Both the position numbers and the translations under genes were made by a program. From Helicoverpa zea (lineage: Eukaryota > Arthropoda > Insecta > Lepidoptera > Noctuidae): a DNA stretch of 64,000 nucleotides. This document shows positions 23,905 to 35,942 of the stretch, in pieces. Where the stretch lies: the NCBI RefSeq assembly GCF_022581195.2, contig NC_061467.1, positions 10,416,001-10,480,000 on the forward strand. The letters run 5' to 3'. Under the pieces are notes generated by a model. It was not told where the DNA came from. It did no database searches and saw only the letters and a list, made by a program, of their open reading frames with translations. Positions within the stretch are counted from its first letter, which is position 1; every line of letters begins with the position of its first letter.

Positions 23905-24135
23905 TATAGTTCGGCCATTCAGAGAATGCGTTCCTGACACGTCGCGATTGAACTGACGACGTAACTTTGCAATGGCGTTGCAGTTACGATAAAAATATTT
24001 TTGCTGGTTGTTTACCGTTTTAACAATTGAGGAGCATTAAAACAACATTATTATATCAATAATCAATGAATGTAGTTACGTCGTCAGTTCAATCGCGACG
24101 TGTCAGGAACGCATTCTCTGAATGGCCGAACTATA
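23905..24135. mobile_element. MITE/foldback with perfect 62-bp terminal inverted repeats
   Basis: The left arm 23905-23966 (TATAGTTCGGCCATTCAGAG...) and the right arm 24074-24135 are exact reverse complements over 62 bases, around a 107-bp loop. Perfect arms suggest recent insertion or arm homogenisation. The ends lie in TATA, consistent with a TA-type target. Confidence 0.88.
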
Positions 24136-25092
24136 ATATTGTTAAGGGTAAAGGTCCGAGTGTTTAATTAAAGCCACAAGCTTTAGCACCGGTTTTAATC
24201 ATAATTAGTATTTTTTTGTCTTTAAATTAGTCTGCTATAACTGGAGTTGTCGAAGATTTTTTTTTGTAGATACTTGTAGAATATTTTTGTCTATCAAGAA
24301 ATAGTCTTTTTTTCACGAAAAAATATTGTAGGGCTGTTTATAGTGAAGTATTCTACAGACATGAATAGAAAGTAGACTTATTTTATTTTTAGAACAAATT
24401 GGGAACCAGTAAATACTTATATTTTCCTGTTTCATTTTATTTCCATACTTAATACCGGATATTTCGTTTCAGACTTACAAGGACTTCAATTATTACTTTT
24501 GCAAAAAAAAAACACCAAATAAATCAGCTTGTAAAAAAAACAGCAATTCAGTATACACCCTTACAGATTAACACTCAAATGACGCTCGTGGATTTAACGA
24601 CCACGTGTGACACAAAATAATGTCCCGACAGTTGAGGCCTTCCGTCATCGCCTTTCGTCACAACTCAGCGCTGACAGTTTCGCTTAAATGCTGATTGCTG
24701 TACTTATACCCCGGGTTTTTAAGGGTTAGTTAAGAATATTAGGTGTGTGATGTTTTGAGCAAAACGGTGGTGATACGTGGTGATGAAAGCTAATAAAGTA
24801 ATTATCTTTATTTACAACAAAAATATGTACAGACTTATTAACAAGATTATATAAAAAAAATAAGTATTAAAGGTAACAAATTTAAATTTTAAAATTATTT
24901 TTACCGAATGTTTTTCATTATTATGAAGTGATGTCCTCAAGTGTTACTGCTCGTAAAATCAAATGAAGATCATCATTAATATGAACCAAAACAACAAAAA
25001 ATTAAATTATAAATTTAAAAATACCCCCGACCCAAAAAAAGTACGCAATTATTATGACAAAAGGTTAAAAACGCTAAACCCTATAAAAAGCA

Positions 25093-25349
25093 AAAAATAA
25101 CTTTTAACACTACGTAAGTACTAACTAAAGCATGTCAGACTAAACTAAATTTTGTCGTGTCGGGGGACCGCTCTAATTATCTAATTAAGATTCGTGTTTT
25201 TTTATATACGAATGTTGTAATTAGGTAGGTACCTATCATTTGATTTATGTAATTATTTTTTAAGGTAAAAAGCGGTCCCCGACACGTCAAAATTCAGTTT
25301 AGTCTGACATGCTTTAGTTGGTACTTACGTAGTGTTAAAAGTTATTTTT
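25093..25349. mobile_element. Foldback element with ~80-bp inverted repeats
   Basis: The left arm starts AAAAATAACTTTTAACACTA and reaches a GGGGGACCGCT block. The right arm (about 25271-25349) matches it in reverse with about four differences. It lies inside a larger repeat whose ends (about 25023 ACCCCCGACCCAAAAA and about 25604, reverse complement AACCCCCGACGCAAAAA) are also inverted. Confidence 0.8.
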
Positions 25350-25495
25350 CCTATCACACCTAACAAACGAGCTGATGACCTTGAAGACCTGAACCGATTT
25401 CCACCAAACATAGCTAAGAACACTCCTGAATGACATTCCTTTCAAACAAAAAAAACCGCATTACAATCGGATCATCCGTTTGGGAGCTACGATGC

Positions 25496-25565
<70 letters not shown>

Positions 25566-25607
25566 TCAAACTTATAACACCCCGTCGTTTTTGCGTCGGG
25601 GGTTAAA
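25350..25607 (-). repeat. Dispersed repeat with embedded (CA)n microsatellite
   Basis: Unit with CTTGAAGACCTGAACCGATT, CCGCATTACAATCGGATCAT and GGGAGCTACGATGCCACAT, then about 60 bp of pure CA (25499-25558), then AAACTTATAACACCCCGTCG and an inverted CGTCGGGGG end. I recall this as a widespread lepidopteran unclassified element. A fragment of its end recurs at about 18.23-18.27 kb. Confidence 0.65.
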
Positions 25608-25802
25608 AACTCTACAGTAAGTGAGGGAGAACCGCACACTGCTTGTAACTTTGTACCAAAATATAAACCAATTTGTAAATGTGAACACCATGTAGCATTT
25701 TAATTGTCACTTTATCCTCATTTGTCTTTGCGATTCTACATGATCTTCGCATGCTTTTACTGTATGTATCAATACATACAAATTGTAATACTATATTATT
25801 TT

Positions 25803-25967
25803 TAAAAAAGAGTAACCATGGAGTTTCTTGCCCGTTCTTCTCCATAGGAAGCTACTTTTGGAATGGGCAACTAGAATCAAACTTAGTTATAATTTTGACG
25901 TTCATAAGTGCTTGTAAAGGCCTAAATGAAATAAATGATTTGACTTTGACTTTGACTTTGACTTGAC
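25803..25967 (+). mobile_element. LINE 3' end with GACTTT tail
   Basis: GTAACCATGGAGTTTCTTGC, CCGTTCTTCTCCATAGGAAG and CTTGTAAAGGCCTAAATGAA, ending in four GACTTT-type units. 5' truncated. Confidence 0.65.
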
Positions 25968-26147
25968 TGCAGATTAATCAGTCAGCCGATAGTTAACCCG
26001 ATGGTGAGCAAAAATTTTTTTTTCAAGAAATCTTGATTCCAACCAAAGTTTCCAATCAGTCTGATACCGGTTAAATGAATGATCTTTGTAATTTGCATAC
26101 TACTTCATCTTCACACTGACTTAAGAACCGAAAGTTTACAGTGTGCT
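25968..26147 (-). mobile_element. TIR element (MITE), same family as 4.8 kb
   Basis: Reverse orientation copy with CTGCAGATTAATCAGTCAGC at one end and AAGTTTACAGTGTGCT at the other. The interior carries TCTGATACCGGTTAAATGAA and CTTCATCTTCACACTGA, matching the family. Confidence 0.65.
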
Positions 26148-27230
26148 CTAGAGTCAAAAAACTATAGGAAAAGAGGATACATTTTTTGCAAAGCTAGCAA
26201 AAAGTTGGGCTACTAAGTATTAATATTCCTTTAACACAAAATGCCTTCATAATAACCCTTTAGATTCGTTGAACATAAAATATTCCCGGTCCATCATAGT
26301 CAGGGCTCTTCCACATTCTCAATATTATGCTAAAAAGAAATTTCTTGCTAGTTCCCTGCATACTAATATCTAGCTGTTGAAAGAAAGGTTACACGTGTGA
26401 AACGTAGACCTTGCTTGGACGGACCTCAGACTACCACGAGGCATCACACAGCACTTTCAGATCTGCATCTGCAGACATATTGCAGAGGCATCTGTAAATA
26501 AAGACAAGTGCCGATCACATAGGTAATCCTACGATAGCCCTTGTCTATGAGGTTCGTCATTTTTGGCCGGTATACCAGTTTCATCATTATTTTAAATGTT
26601 AATCAGATCCTTAAGATATTGTTTTGGCGATCATCTAATTAACGTGATTCGTTTGTTGTGAACGTCTTGGGTGTGTCATAATTTTCCCGTGCTTATGGTT
26701 AGAGGTCTTACCGCACTAGAGACGGTCAAACCACGACTCCTCTGTCACGTCTGTCTCGCCTTGAGGCTATCTCTGTACCCCTGAGAGCAAATAAAATCGC
26801 TAAACTTGATAGCAAAGAAAACTAAGACTGAGACAAAAAGTACCTATAATACATCCTGGGTATTGAGTAACAAGATTGGCTTTCGAACTCAGAATAACTC
26901 ATACACAAACTACACTACAGTATCCACGGTCATCTTGCCTCGTGGTAGTGTGAGCTACTTCCCAACACGTGTCGACGCTTAGGCTCTAAGAAACAGGTCG
27001 TACTTGAAAGCTCATAAATCCACATTAGAACGAGTTGCGGTACTTTAAAGAAAAATGGACCATGTAACAGTATTTTGCTTGTGTTATATGAGGCTTATGT
27101 AAGTTATTTTCAATGTATTTTTTTGTGTCAGTAAGTTTCGTGCCTTTGTGTTTGAGATTATCAAGTAAGTTTGATTGTAATTCGGTGAATAATCGAGTAA
27201 TCATAATATTATAAAGGCCTTAGTTCAACG

Positions 27231-27334
27231 ACAGCATAAACATCTGTTTTCTTAAAACAACTATTTACAACGAATTTTCATGGTCAATTTTCAAATGTGT
27301 GGTTTTAAGAAAAGCGGACGTCTATGTTGTTCGA
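27231..27334. repeat. Imperfect inverted repeat, ~34-bp arms
   Basis: TTCAACGACAGCATAAACAT...TTCTTAAAAC and GTTTTAAGAAAAGCGGACGT...GTTGTTCGA are inverted with several mismatches. Probably an old foldback element. Confidence 0.5.
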
Positions 27335-27464
27335 AAAAATGGACCATAATCTGTGGTCTGGTATGTCGCGACGGTCCATGATGTTCGGATAGACTATATG
27401 TTATGTAATTATTCTTTTCTGATGTCGTTTCCTATCAGTTATTTATCTTTTAAATATATTTTTT

Positions 27465-27577
27465 TCAGAGGTTAGATAGGGCAGTCGCTTCTTGTAAAGC
27501 ACTGGTACTCAACTGAATCCGGTTAGACTGGAAGCCGACCCCAACATAGTTGGGAAAAAGGCTCGGAGGATGATGAT
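27465..27577 (+). mobile_element. SINE 3' fragment (family of 37.7 kb)
   Basis: Carries GGTTAGATAGGGCAGTCGCT, then CTGGAAGCCGACCCCAACAT and a GGATGATGATGA tail. 5' truncated. Confidence 0.75.
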
Positions 27578-29097
27578 GAAATAGAATTTTTCAACTAAAT
27601 AATTAAAACTAAAACTTTTTTCAACTAAATGAACTGCGGCGCTTTTTAGGATTAGTGCAGTGGCGTAATATGTAAACGGCCTTATTATTAAGTGGTGTAA
27701 CATATTAATTTACATTATGACGTACTCTTAAACCCACGTATCTGCATATCCATTACCAACATTAGAACTTGCGTGGGAGGATACACCAATTTAGACATAC
27801 GGGTAAAGACCACCCGATAAAAATAAATTACGCCTTTTATTTTTAGAAAATAATGTTTTTGATATTTAGAATGAAGAATTGAAGTGCTTATTAAAAGCTT
27901 TACTGGTAATGTGAGTAGGTAACATGTGATGGGTTTTATAAGATGCACCAATCTATACTATTACAAAGCTGAAGAGTTTACATCAAAGACGCCTTTTCAC
28001 AAAAACTAAACGTATGCACGAGTTTCATAGTCAGTGCTCAGTACGTTTAACTTATCAAGAAAGGTTGCTTTATTTTCTTTTATATGGTTGTACGATATTT
28101 CCCACAAGACTAGGGCAAAACCTCTAGTAGAAGTTTGTATACGACTATTCCGAACTCTCTTTATTAACAGAATCAACTGATAATTATCTTATATCAAAAT
28201 GTCATAAAACACATATAATTTCTGATATTTTGATCATATCTTGGAAGGTACTTGACCTCTTATAAGGCGACCCGCTGAAGCTTACGTCTCGACTTAAACG
28301 GTAAGCGTCCGCTTAGGACGCTGGCGGTCTGCCAAAACAAAGAATTTGATAAAACATAATATATTAGGTATATATTGAAGGTTTATTGTTAATGTGTTTT
28401 TGATAGCGGCTATTTTCGTTACTATGTTTTGTGAATATGTCAATGATAGTGTTAGTAACTTTAACATTGATGAATTCGTCAATTTGAATGCACACTGGGT
28501 GGCTAATACTGACCAAGCTGAAGAAGTTGTGAAAATCTTTATTAATTTACTTAAGATCTTAGAGAAAAGAAATATACTTCCCATTTAAAACGGCTCGATG
28601 CTGAACAATACTACAATTTGATCAAAGTATAAATTAAGCTGTATGGGGTGGTAGAGCAAAACAGTTTTTATACATTATCAAAACTGCTCGTCTTTCTGTT
28701 TTGGTTACCTACTTTAGGAATTACATCAACTAGCCTAAAAATAAAGCCTACACAATATTTTCAAAACCAACTTATTTCACATACAATTAAACTTGAATAC
28801 CTACAACTCACCACGAACACATTAGTTATATGATACACAAACAAACTCTCATACATTAGGACGTATGTTAGATGTTTCGTGTCAGAGACAAATCTATTGT
28901 AATAAGACACTATTTAGAGGCGGCTGTGAGCCTATCTTGTTTCTGTTGGATAGCTGGTGTTGGGTTTTGTGTTCTTGTTATGTGAAGAATTTGACAATGA
29001 ATAAAAACTATCTTTTGAAAGCTTGTACTTTAGAATATAGCAGTTTCCTTTTTTTTTGGTGGCAAATCATTGAATGCTAGTATCTGTGGAATTGTGG

Positions 29098-29182
29098 ATG
29101 CCGCGGGGGTTTCAGACTCTAACTCACTAAAACCCACCATGTTCCTCAGTGTACCAGGGCCGCGGTCACTCTTCCAAACCAT
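29098..29182 (-). mobile_element. R1-type LINE 3' fragment
   Basis: The reverse complement shows the GAGTGACCGCGGCCCTGGTA block followed by a GAGTTAGAGTCTGAAACCCC type segment, the arrangement seen in 3' regions of R1-like LINEs and related to the 11.2 and 53.9 kb fragments. There is no coding part. Confidence 0.5.
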
Positions 29183-29562
29183 ATTTTTTAGAAAATGTAA
29201 ACCATTTTAGGTTCGGGTATGTACGCTAACTTGAATCTTCCTCATATATGTATATATCGCCTGATTTTTTTACTGTTTAAAAAGAACACACAGAAAGACC
29301 TATGTGGGGTACGACTCTGCTTTATAACATCTATTATGTTGCGATAAAATTCAAGGCTGAAAATCAGCACTTTCCGGACCTCCAATCAACAAAAAGGCTA
29401 CCCAATAGACCTTTTTTTATTTGTGGAAAATTTTCGAATTCCGTGCTCAGCGGAAGGGTTGAGAACTTGGGACTTTGGAACTATCACATTTTTATTGACC
29501 TGTGTTTTTTCAATTTGTTTTAAGGTCAGTAGGTAACTATAACTATCTCGCCAAGAGCTTCC

Positions 29563-29662
29563 GATCACTGCAAACTTTTAGTCGGCCGATATTTTAATGA
29601 GGCTCATAAACGAGATATGGAGATGAATATTAGTGCACACATTACAACGACCAGAGTGCTGA
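29563..29662 (+). mobile_element. Left-end fragment of the 4.8-kb MITE family
   Basis: Contains CACTGCAAACTTTTAGTCGG followed by GGCTCATAAACGAGATATGG and GATGAATATTAGTGCACACA. The right end is missing. Confidence 0.6.
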
Positions 29663-30424
29663 TTCCGAGTTTTGTGTGCGTTCGCAACTCGATACGTAAT
29701 TATAAGTCTATTGAAATAAAGAGTCGTATTCTACGTCACATGATTTAGATATTACATGTTCATTTATTTTGCCGGTTAATAATGCTTACACTCGCAAAAG
29801 TGAGCTGGAGTGTTATACGACCAAGTACCGATGACAGACTTTATTAAATAAACAATTCTATGATAAGTGCTACGTGATTCAATGGTATGATAATCTTCGC
29901 ATCAAAAAAATTAACTTGCAAAACTCGCACTAGGCACTCTGTATAAGACCGAGTAAAAACTTAGATTAGATTTCGATTACCTTCAAAATAAGCTGCTAGC
30001 CAACCGTTGAGGCCAACTATTGCCCAACAGTTTAGTATACTGTTTGCGAAAGCTCTTAAAGTTTTTGCTGTTCTTTGAATGTTTTTGACGGGACGAGAAG
30101 AGAGATCATACCTATTATCTCCAAAGGTCAACTATAGGTCTATTTAGGTATAATATCTGTGCATTATTACTTAGTCAATATATTCATCACTTATGTTCTA
30201 GTCTCATATAATCAAAACTAGTAATTGGCATCAATCTATTGCTAATTGATACTGCGAACTAATAATAAAGTTAGTGAATTCTATACTCATTCACAGAAAA
30301 CATTAATAGATAATACATATAATTACTAATTCATACGGTAATTCATCCAACTGCATAACTGTGATAAAAAACCTAAAGTTTTCCTCACTAAAAGAGCTAT
30401 CTAACCGTGCACACTAACCGTGCA

Positions 30425-30492
30425 GATAGTGTGACTTTTCATAGGTGCCTGCAAAGGCCTATGTGAAATAAAAAGATTTTGATTTTGAAACA
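30425..30492 (+). mobile_element. Short LINE 3' end
   Basis: CATAGGTGCCTGCAAAGGCC, TATGTGAAATAAAAAGATTT and TGATTTTG; same tail as 11.88 kb, severely 5' truncated. Confidence 0.5.
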
Positions 30493-33400
30493 AAAATGTA
30501 ATCGGGCCACTAGTTCCTGAGATTAGCGCGTTCAAGTAAACACTCTTTGTAAATGTAAAGCGGCAAAGTTTGTTTGTTTAGTAAACAAAGAAACTGGTCA
30601 TACTATTATTTAATTCTAAAACTGCTAGTATTATTTAATTCAAAGCAACATGTCTAACACGTAATTCAGAACAAACCAACAGCTATCACGTTGTAAACAC
30701 GTCAGGTAACCACTAACAGTCGCAGTTGATGGCGAGTGTGACAATAAGATGCGTTTAGTACAGGACGTCTAGCGGTTACTGCTAGCTTGCAGTTTGAACC
30801 TCAACAGGTAAGCAGGTTGCTGAGTTATTGAGAGTAAATACGCGGAATATGGGAAATAGTTGCTGTGATGTTCAAATAGACTAGATATAGATCGGTTTGC
30901 TATTTGATATACATATGTATAAAAATATTCACGAGTATATCTTTATACAAAAAGTCATCTTAAACACGAAAGCTTAATAGACCCCGACAGTTAGTACCAT
31001 CTGTTTACACCATTTTCAACCCACCTTTAGAAACTACCCACTACTTCCCGCGCCCGGTCAAAGAGCATATGTGTTATTGTCTGATACATAAGCTCACAAT
31101 TCCTTTAGCCGTTTGCAGAATTCACAAAGCGTTATCAAGGTATTTCGCCTTTATAGTATTAGCGATGATTATAGAGAGGACTATTGACACCGAAGGCAGA
31201 AGACATACCTACACTTAAAAGATTTGAATGTTATGATTTACAATAAAGCTATCCTACTGAATGACCACAAGTGAACTCAATAATTAATTAACAAACTACT
31301 CTAATAAGTGACATCTACATAAGCAATGTGACAACTGAGACCGCATGCAGGTCGTGATGTCGTGTTGACGGTGACACGTCGCCGACGCCACAACCGCACT
31401 GTCTTCGTTGATGGACAGCGTGACAGCGTACAACCGTATTCTAGAATTCTAGACGAACGAATGTTTGTTGTAGACAGATTCAGACTTCATTTTATTATTA
31501 TATTTTTAGTAAAGTTAGGTTTGCTTCGTGTAATTAGAGTTGTTCCACTATGTAAGTACCTGACTAAAACAATAATTAAGCCGTAACCAGTGATGAAATT
31601 GCCGCCCATTGAGATTATTTCGCGTTTCAACTGAAGGCGCTGTCCGTTGAGAATTTAATGAAATGCTATACGATTCTTCAAGCCTATGCACATTAACCGG
31701 CTACTACAAAAATACACACATTTATCAATTCTACTAACCATTTTGCAAGTTGTTTCACTGATACCTACATACATGGCGTGTTTCTGAGAGTTATTAGCTA
31801 GTAATAAATTGTTAAGATGGCCTTTGGTATTTCATAAATAATATACTAAGTATCACACAATGGTCTTGGATACGGACGTAAGACATGCTTAGCGTAACTG
31901 TGTCACGCTGAATGTATATAGTAGCTTACCTCTCCCAGCTAGTTCTTGTGAGGGATTAACTAGCTAATTCTGTAATAGCTTGTATTGCACTGGATCTTAG
32001 ATAAACTAGGTTTGTTTAGAAAGTAGCTCTGTGTAACACCAAACCTATTCAACTGATTGATTGTTACTTGATTTATCCGTATGCAAAAAGTAGTTCCCTC
32101 GGTATGCGGTAGAAACCGCGGGGTACCGCTGGTTTAGCAGCTAAAGATTTAATATACAAGTATGTATATGTATTTGCAGTTTAGTATCTGAAGATTAAGT
32201 ATATAAGTCTTATACAGAAATATTTGTGTCGAATTATATAAAAATTCTCGCGATTAATCCAGATTTATTCCGTTTACACAGACTAGATAGTTTACTTAAT
32301 TCAATTCACTGAGAAAAGGTTTTACAAACGATAGTCCTGTGACCTTTAAAAATGTTTACCTTTAAAGGTCTTATATAAACTCAAACCTTTAATACATTAC
32401 AAACAATATCCTATGAATATTATAACGTAAGTACCTTTCAGTACCTCGATCAATCTTTTTCTCACCTTACTTGATCAGATAAGAAGTTTTTTTGGGAATT
32501 CTTGCCCATTTTTCTTTGGCTATTGAAATGAATATGACAAAAAATACGATAGGTATTGGTTACCTTTTAGGTTAAATGGCAATTCCTTATCAAGTGGTGG
32601 TGAAATCAGTTGGATAGGGCAGGGCAAGTACCTTCCGACAATTTATTTCCTTCCCCCAGTGACAACAGATGGGGCATTCGGGTGTGGGTGTATTGTATAA
32701 GCGGTAGCGATTTTAGTTTGCGAGTGGAAAATTTTAGGCTTTTACGGATTTTTTGTCATTTTTGTTTCCTTCGTTATATTTATCTTACCTTATTGTGGCA
32801 ATAAAGTAACGTGTCTAACACTTACGTGTACGTTAACTTACCATAATAATGAGCTAATGGAGCACATCCCGTAGACGCTGCAAATGCAAACATTTTGAGT
32901 AAACCATTCAGTAGTCCTATCATTATGTAGATGCTTACTAGTTCTATTTATGTTTTTTTTACAAATTCCATTAAACTGTGGTTGAATCTGCATCTAGTGC
33001 CTGACATTTCTCAAGAGCCTATTCAACTTTTAATGTCAACTACGGATTTCTGAATCAAAATCGCTTTCGCTCCCACTCTCACCACTGAACACACTCCATC
33101 AACCATTTTTCAAGACTGTCACACACTGAGGAAAAAATGTGAGTTTAGGATGTATGCGACCCGTCGTCATGCCGGATAGTATTGTTTTTTATTCACACTT
33201 CGCTGTGAGAGATAGCGAGGTCAATTTCAGAAGCCATTATTGCCTATCTATAAGGAAGGAACTTGCATACCTATGTAGAAAGTCGTATAACTTGGTGGTG
33301 ATATTTGATATGTATGAAAATGGTTTTCTAAAAGCATTTTACATTAGTACTTAGTGATTATTTTGGTGGTGTTGATTTAGAAGGAATGTTCTGAATTGAT

Positions 33401-34729
33401 ATAGGTATATTGGGTTCTTCAAGGGTAAGATAATGTACTAAATTACTATGAGATTGCCAGTTGGTTTTTGTATAAGTGCTCCCAAGACTGATTTTCACTT
33501 CCATTTTCACCTATTTAAAGTGTCATGGATTACCTTAGCATTGCTTAGTTCCATGGGCTAGTTTTTCAAAAAGATAAAATTTCACTCATATAAAACACAT
33601 CTTTCATCGTTAATATTTTTGTGTTCTATACATATTTTATCCAACTTTAAAAAAAACAGAAGAGCAGTCTTTTAGAAACCTTGTACATTTAGTCAATTGA
33701 CGTTATTACTAATAGGTAGCACTTACACCCTTTATAAGTACTTGTCAATTAGTTCTTAGTTATACCCTTCATGCATTCGAAGGTAGGTCTTCCAGCGTAA
33801 AATGGAGTAACTGGTTCAAAGTTGTGAGCATTTTCAAGTGATTTGAATGCATTAACATATTGCAAGAGGATTGATTGATTGAACTGGGTACAGCTATGCG
33901 AGACGATTGATCAGTCTACTCGGGTTACATGAACCGGACTTAGTTTATTTGATTTGTGAAGGCCTGAGATTTAGTTCGTCTTATGTAAGTTCTTATATGT
34001 AGAACTTACATGGTAGATCGATGAGCCTGTTTAATATAAAATTGAACATAATTTCTTTGTATAAGTGTATAAAAAATTGCTTCGTTGGCCGCTCTGCATT
34101 GTTTTCTGAGCACCAAGGGGTCATCATCATAGTCATTGATGTCTTGGGGCCTACCCCCTCTGCGGTGGCTATATATAAGAATTCAAAGACAAAGTTACTT
34201 TCGCATTTGTAATAATAATTATTAGTAAGGATTACCCGCCCTTTTGTATTATTTGTGTATTAAATAACCGTTCAGTTTTTGAGTCGTTCTTAACTTTTAA
34301 GCTGAGCCTATCAACGACCACAACATTCAACGTTAAATACGCTTTCTTCTTACTTAGCCATTCCGCTAAGGGCCCATTCCAGCCATAAAAGTCTTTGAAT
34401 ATATTATTTTTATAAACGGGATCCCCCGAAGTATCCATTTGAAAGGATTTAAATAAAACACCCAATAAGATGCGCAATAAACGGAATCTCCCGCAAAAAG
34501 AAATGAGTTTCCGAATACGGCTAAGTAGTTTTTAGGATTACCTTAAATATACAGAAGATATCTCTCCCATAATATTACCACAAAGGGATCAAGAACAAAG
34601 CCAACGAAAAATAGATTTAAGGATTTTCTAATTGCGCCCAATATCTTTCTTACGATCTCAAATAAACGGAGGGTTTCTTATATTAAAAGGGACGGAATAA
34701 AAGTCTTGAATTCTGATATAATTTAAATA

Positions 34730-35020
34730 TTTATTTCGTAATGTCACTTGAAACAACATAAGAGCGGGCGGGGGGGCCGCCCAGGACTCGCGAGCGACCC
34801 CGTCGCGGCTGCAATACACTATAACGCGTAAAAAAAACAATTGTCAACATCATCTATCATATATCTTTATATTATTTACAATATATCACCGAATAAACGT
34901 ATTTACACTATCTACTTAGTATGTATAACATACAGAAAGCGAAATATCATACATATAGGTTGAGTAATATAGTCCTTGGCCTTCGAGGCCTCAATTATAT
35001 ACATAGTAGTGACATTTTCG
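34730..35020 (-). promoter_or_regulatory. Probable 3'UTR and poly(A) signal of the receptor gene
   Basis: Downstream of the TAA the minus strand runs about 285 nt to an AATAAA at 34735-34730, followed by AT-rich sequence. A GC-rich patch (about 34.76-34.81 kb) lies inside this UTR. The cleavage site is inferred. No transcript evidence is available, and a longer 3'UTR using a later signal is possible. Confidence 0.5.
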
Positions 35021-35942
35021 TTAGAACTTTTTATTCCGGCCTCGCCGGTGCGTGCCGAAGAGGATGCGAGCGAACGCCTGACGGAAGTCGGGGCTGAAGA
35101 TGGTGTATATTACAGGGTTCAGGGTCGAGTTGAAGTATCCTAGCCACAAGAAAAAACTCGCTAAGTAATCACTGATAACACACGTTTGGCAGATAGGCAT
35201 CACCAACGCCATTATGAAGAATGGAAGCCAGCAGAACACGAATGCTCCTGTGATGATCGCGAGCGTCTTCGCCGCTTTTCTCTCTCTCTTTGCCTCGAGT
35301 GACTCTTTTTTCTCTCTGTGTGTGGGAGCGGGGACGATGGCTCGCTCGGGCTTCGAGCCGTTAGTAACTGTCGAGGAAGACTTTTCTGGGGATACTGAAG
35401 GCGCCACCTTCTCGTTGATCGTGAACGCTGTGGTCCTCGGCTCCTCGTCCAACGTATCAACAGTGGAGGTGCTCTGTCCTTCAGTCAACAACAACGCTGC
35501 GGCCAGCGTCTCGGCGCGAGTCCGCTGGTTGCACTTCTTAAGGTTCAGGAACCGTTTCTTGACGAACCGTCGGTCTCTCGCGGATTGGACCGGCCGGCCT
35601 GACGGGGTGGCGCCGTCAGCCGACGTGGGCCGAGGCGGAGGTGGGTCTCGCCTTCTCCTAATACGTCTCCTTGCCGTTTGGAAGATCTTCCAGTATAAGA
35701 TGAGGATGACTGCGAGGGGTACGTAGAAGGTGGACATGGTCGCGAAGATTTGGTAGGCGAGGTCTTGGCTAACGAGGCACTTTTGCTGCTGCGTGATGCG
35801 GGCGAGGTAGTCGGGGTCCTTCCAGCCGAGCTGCGGCGCCAGGGAGACGACCAGCGCCGCCCCCCACACCAGCACGATCATCGTGAAGATACGCTTCTCG
35901 TTGCGTATGTGTATGTAGTCTACGTCTGTCACAGCCCAGTAT
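35021..35942 (-). CDS. 5-HT1: 5-HT1-like receptor last exon: TM4-TM7 and C-terminus
   Basis: A 922-nt terminal exon beginning with the last base of Arg160 and continuing YWAVTDVDYIHIR into TM4. It ends RRGRNKKF and TAA at 35023-35021. It contains TM4 (W186), the second loop with Cys215, TM5 (A227, T228, T231, P235), the third intracellular loop of about 130 residues, TM6 (FVFCWLPFF) and TM7 (NPVIY). The third loop has an Arg-rich start and a Pro/Ser/Thr-rich centre. The open frame continues upstream through a GTG at 35932, but this is an internal Val, not a start. GC content is much higher than in the surrounding DNA, so long ORFs on the opposite strand here are shadows. Confidence 0.97.

Larger units (their letters stand above)
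28000..34700. other. No gene seen downstream of the receptor
   Basis: About 6.7 kb of AT-rich DNA with only the R1, MITE and LINE scraps listed separately, plus a Helitron-like scrap at 32.04-32.14 kb (GTAGAAACCGCGGGGTACC). A 12-bp hairpin (ATGTAAGTTCT...AGAACTTACAT) lies near 33.98 kb. Short ORFs lack family motifs. Confidence 0.5.

Noticed and set aside
35930..35932. GTG as a start codon for a 303-residue receptor protein
   Set aside because: It is Val164 just after the DRYWA motif; the reading frame continues upstream through spliced exons to the ATG at 60594.
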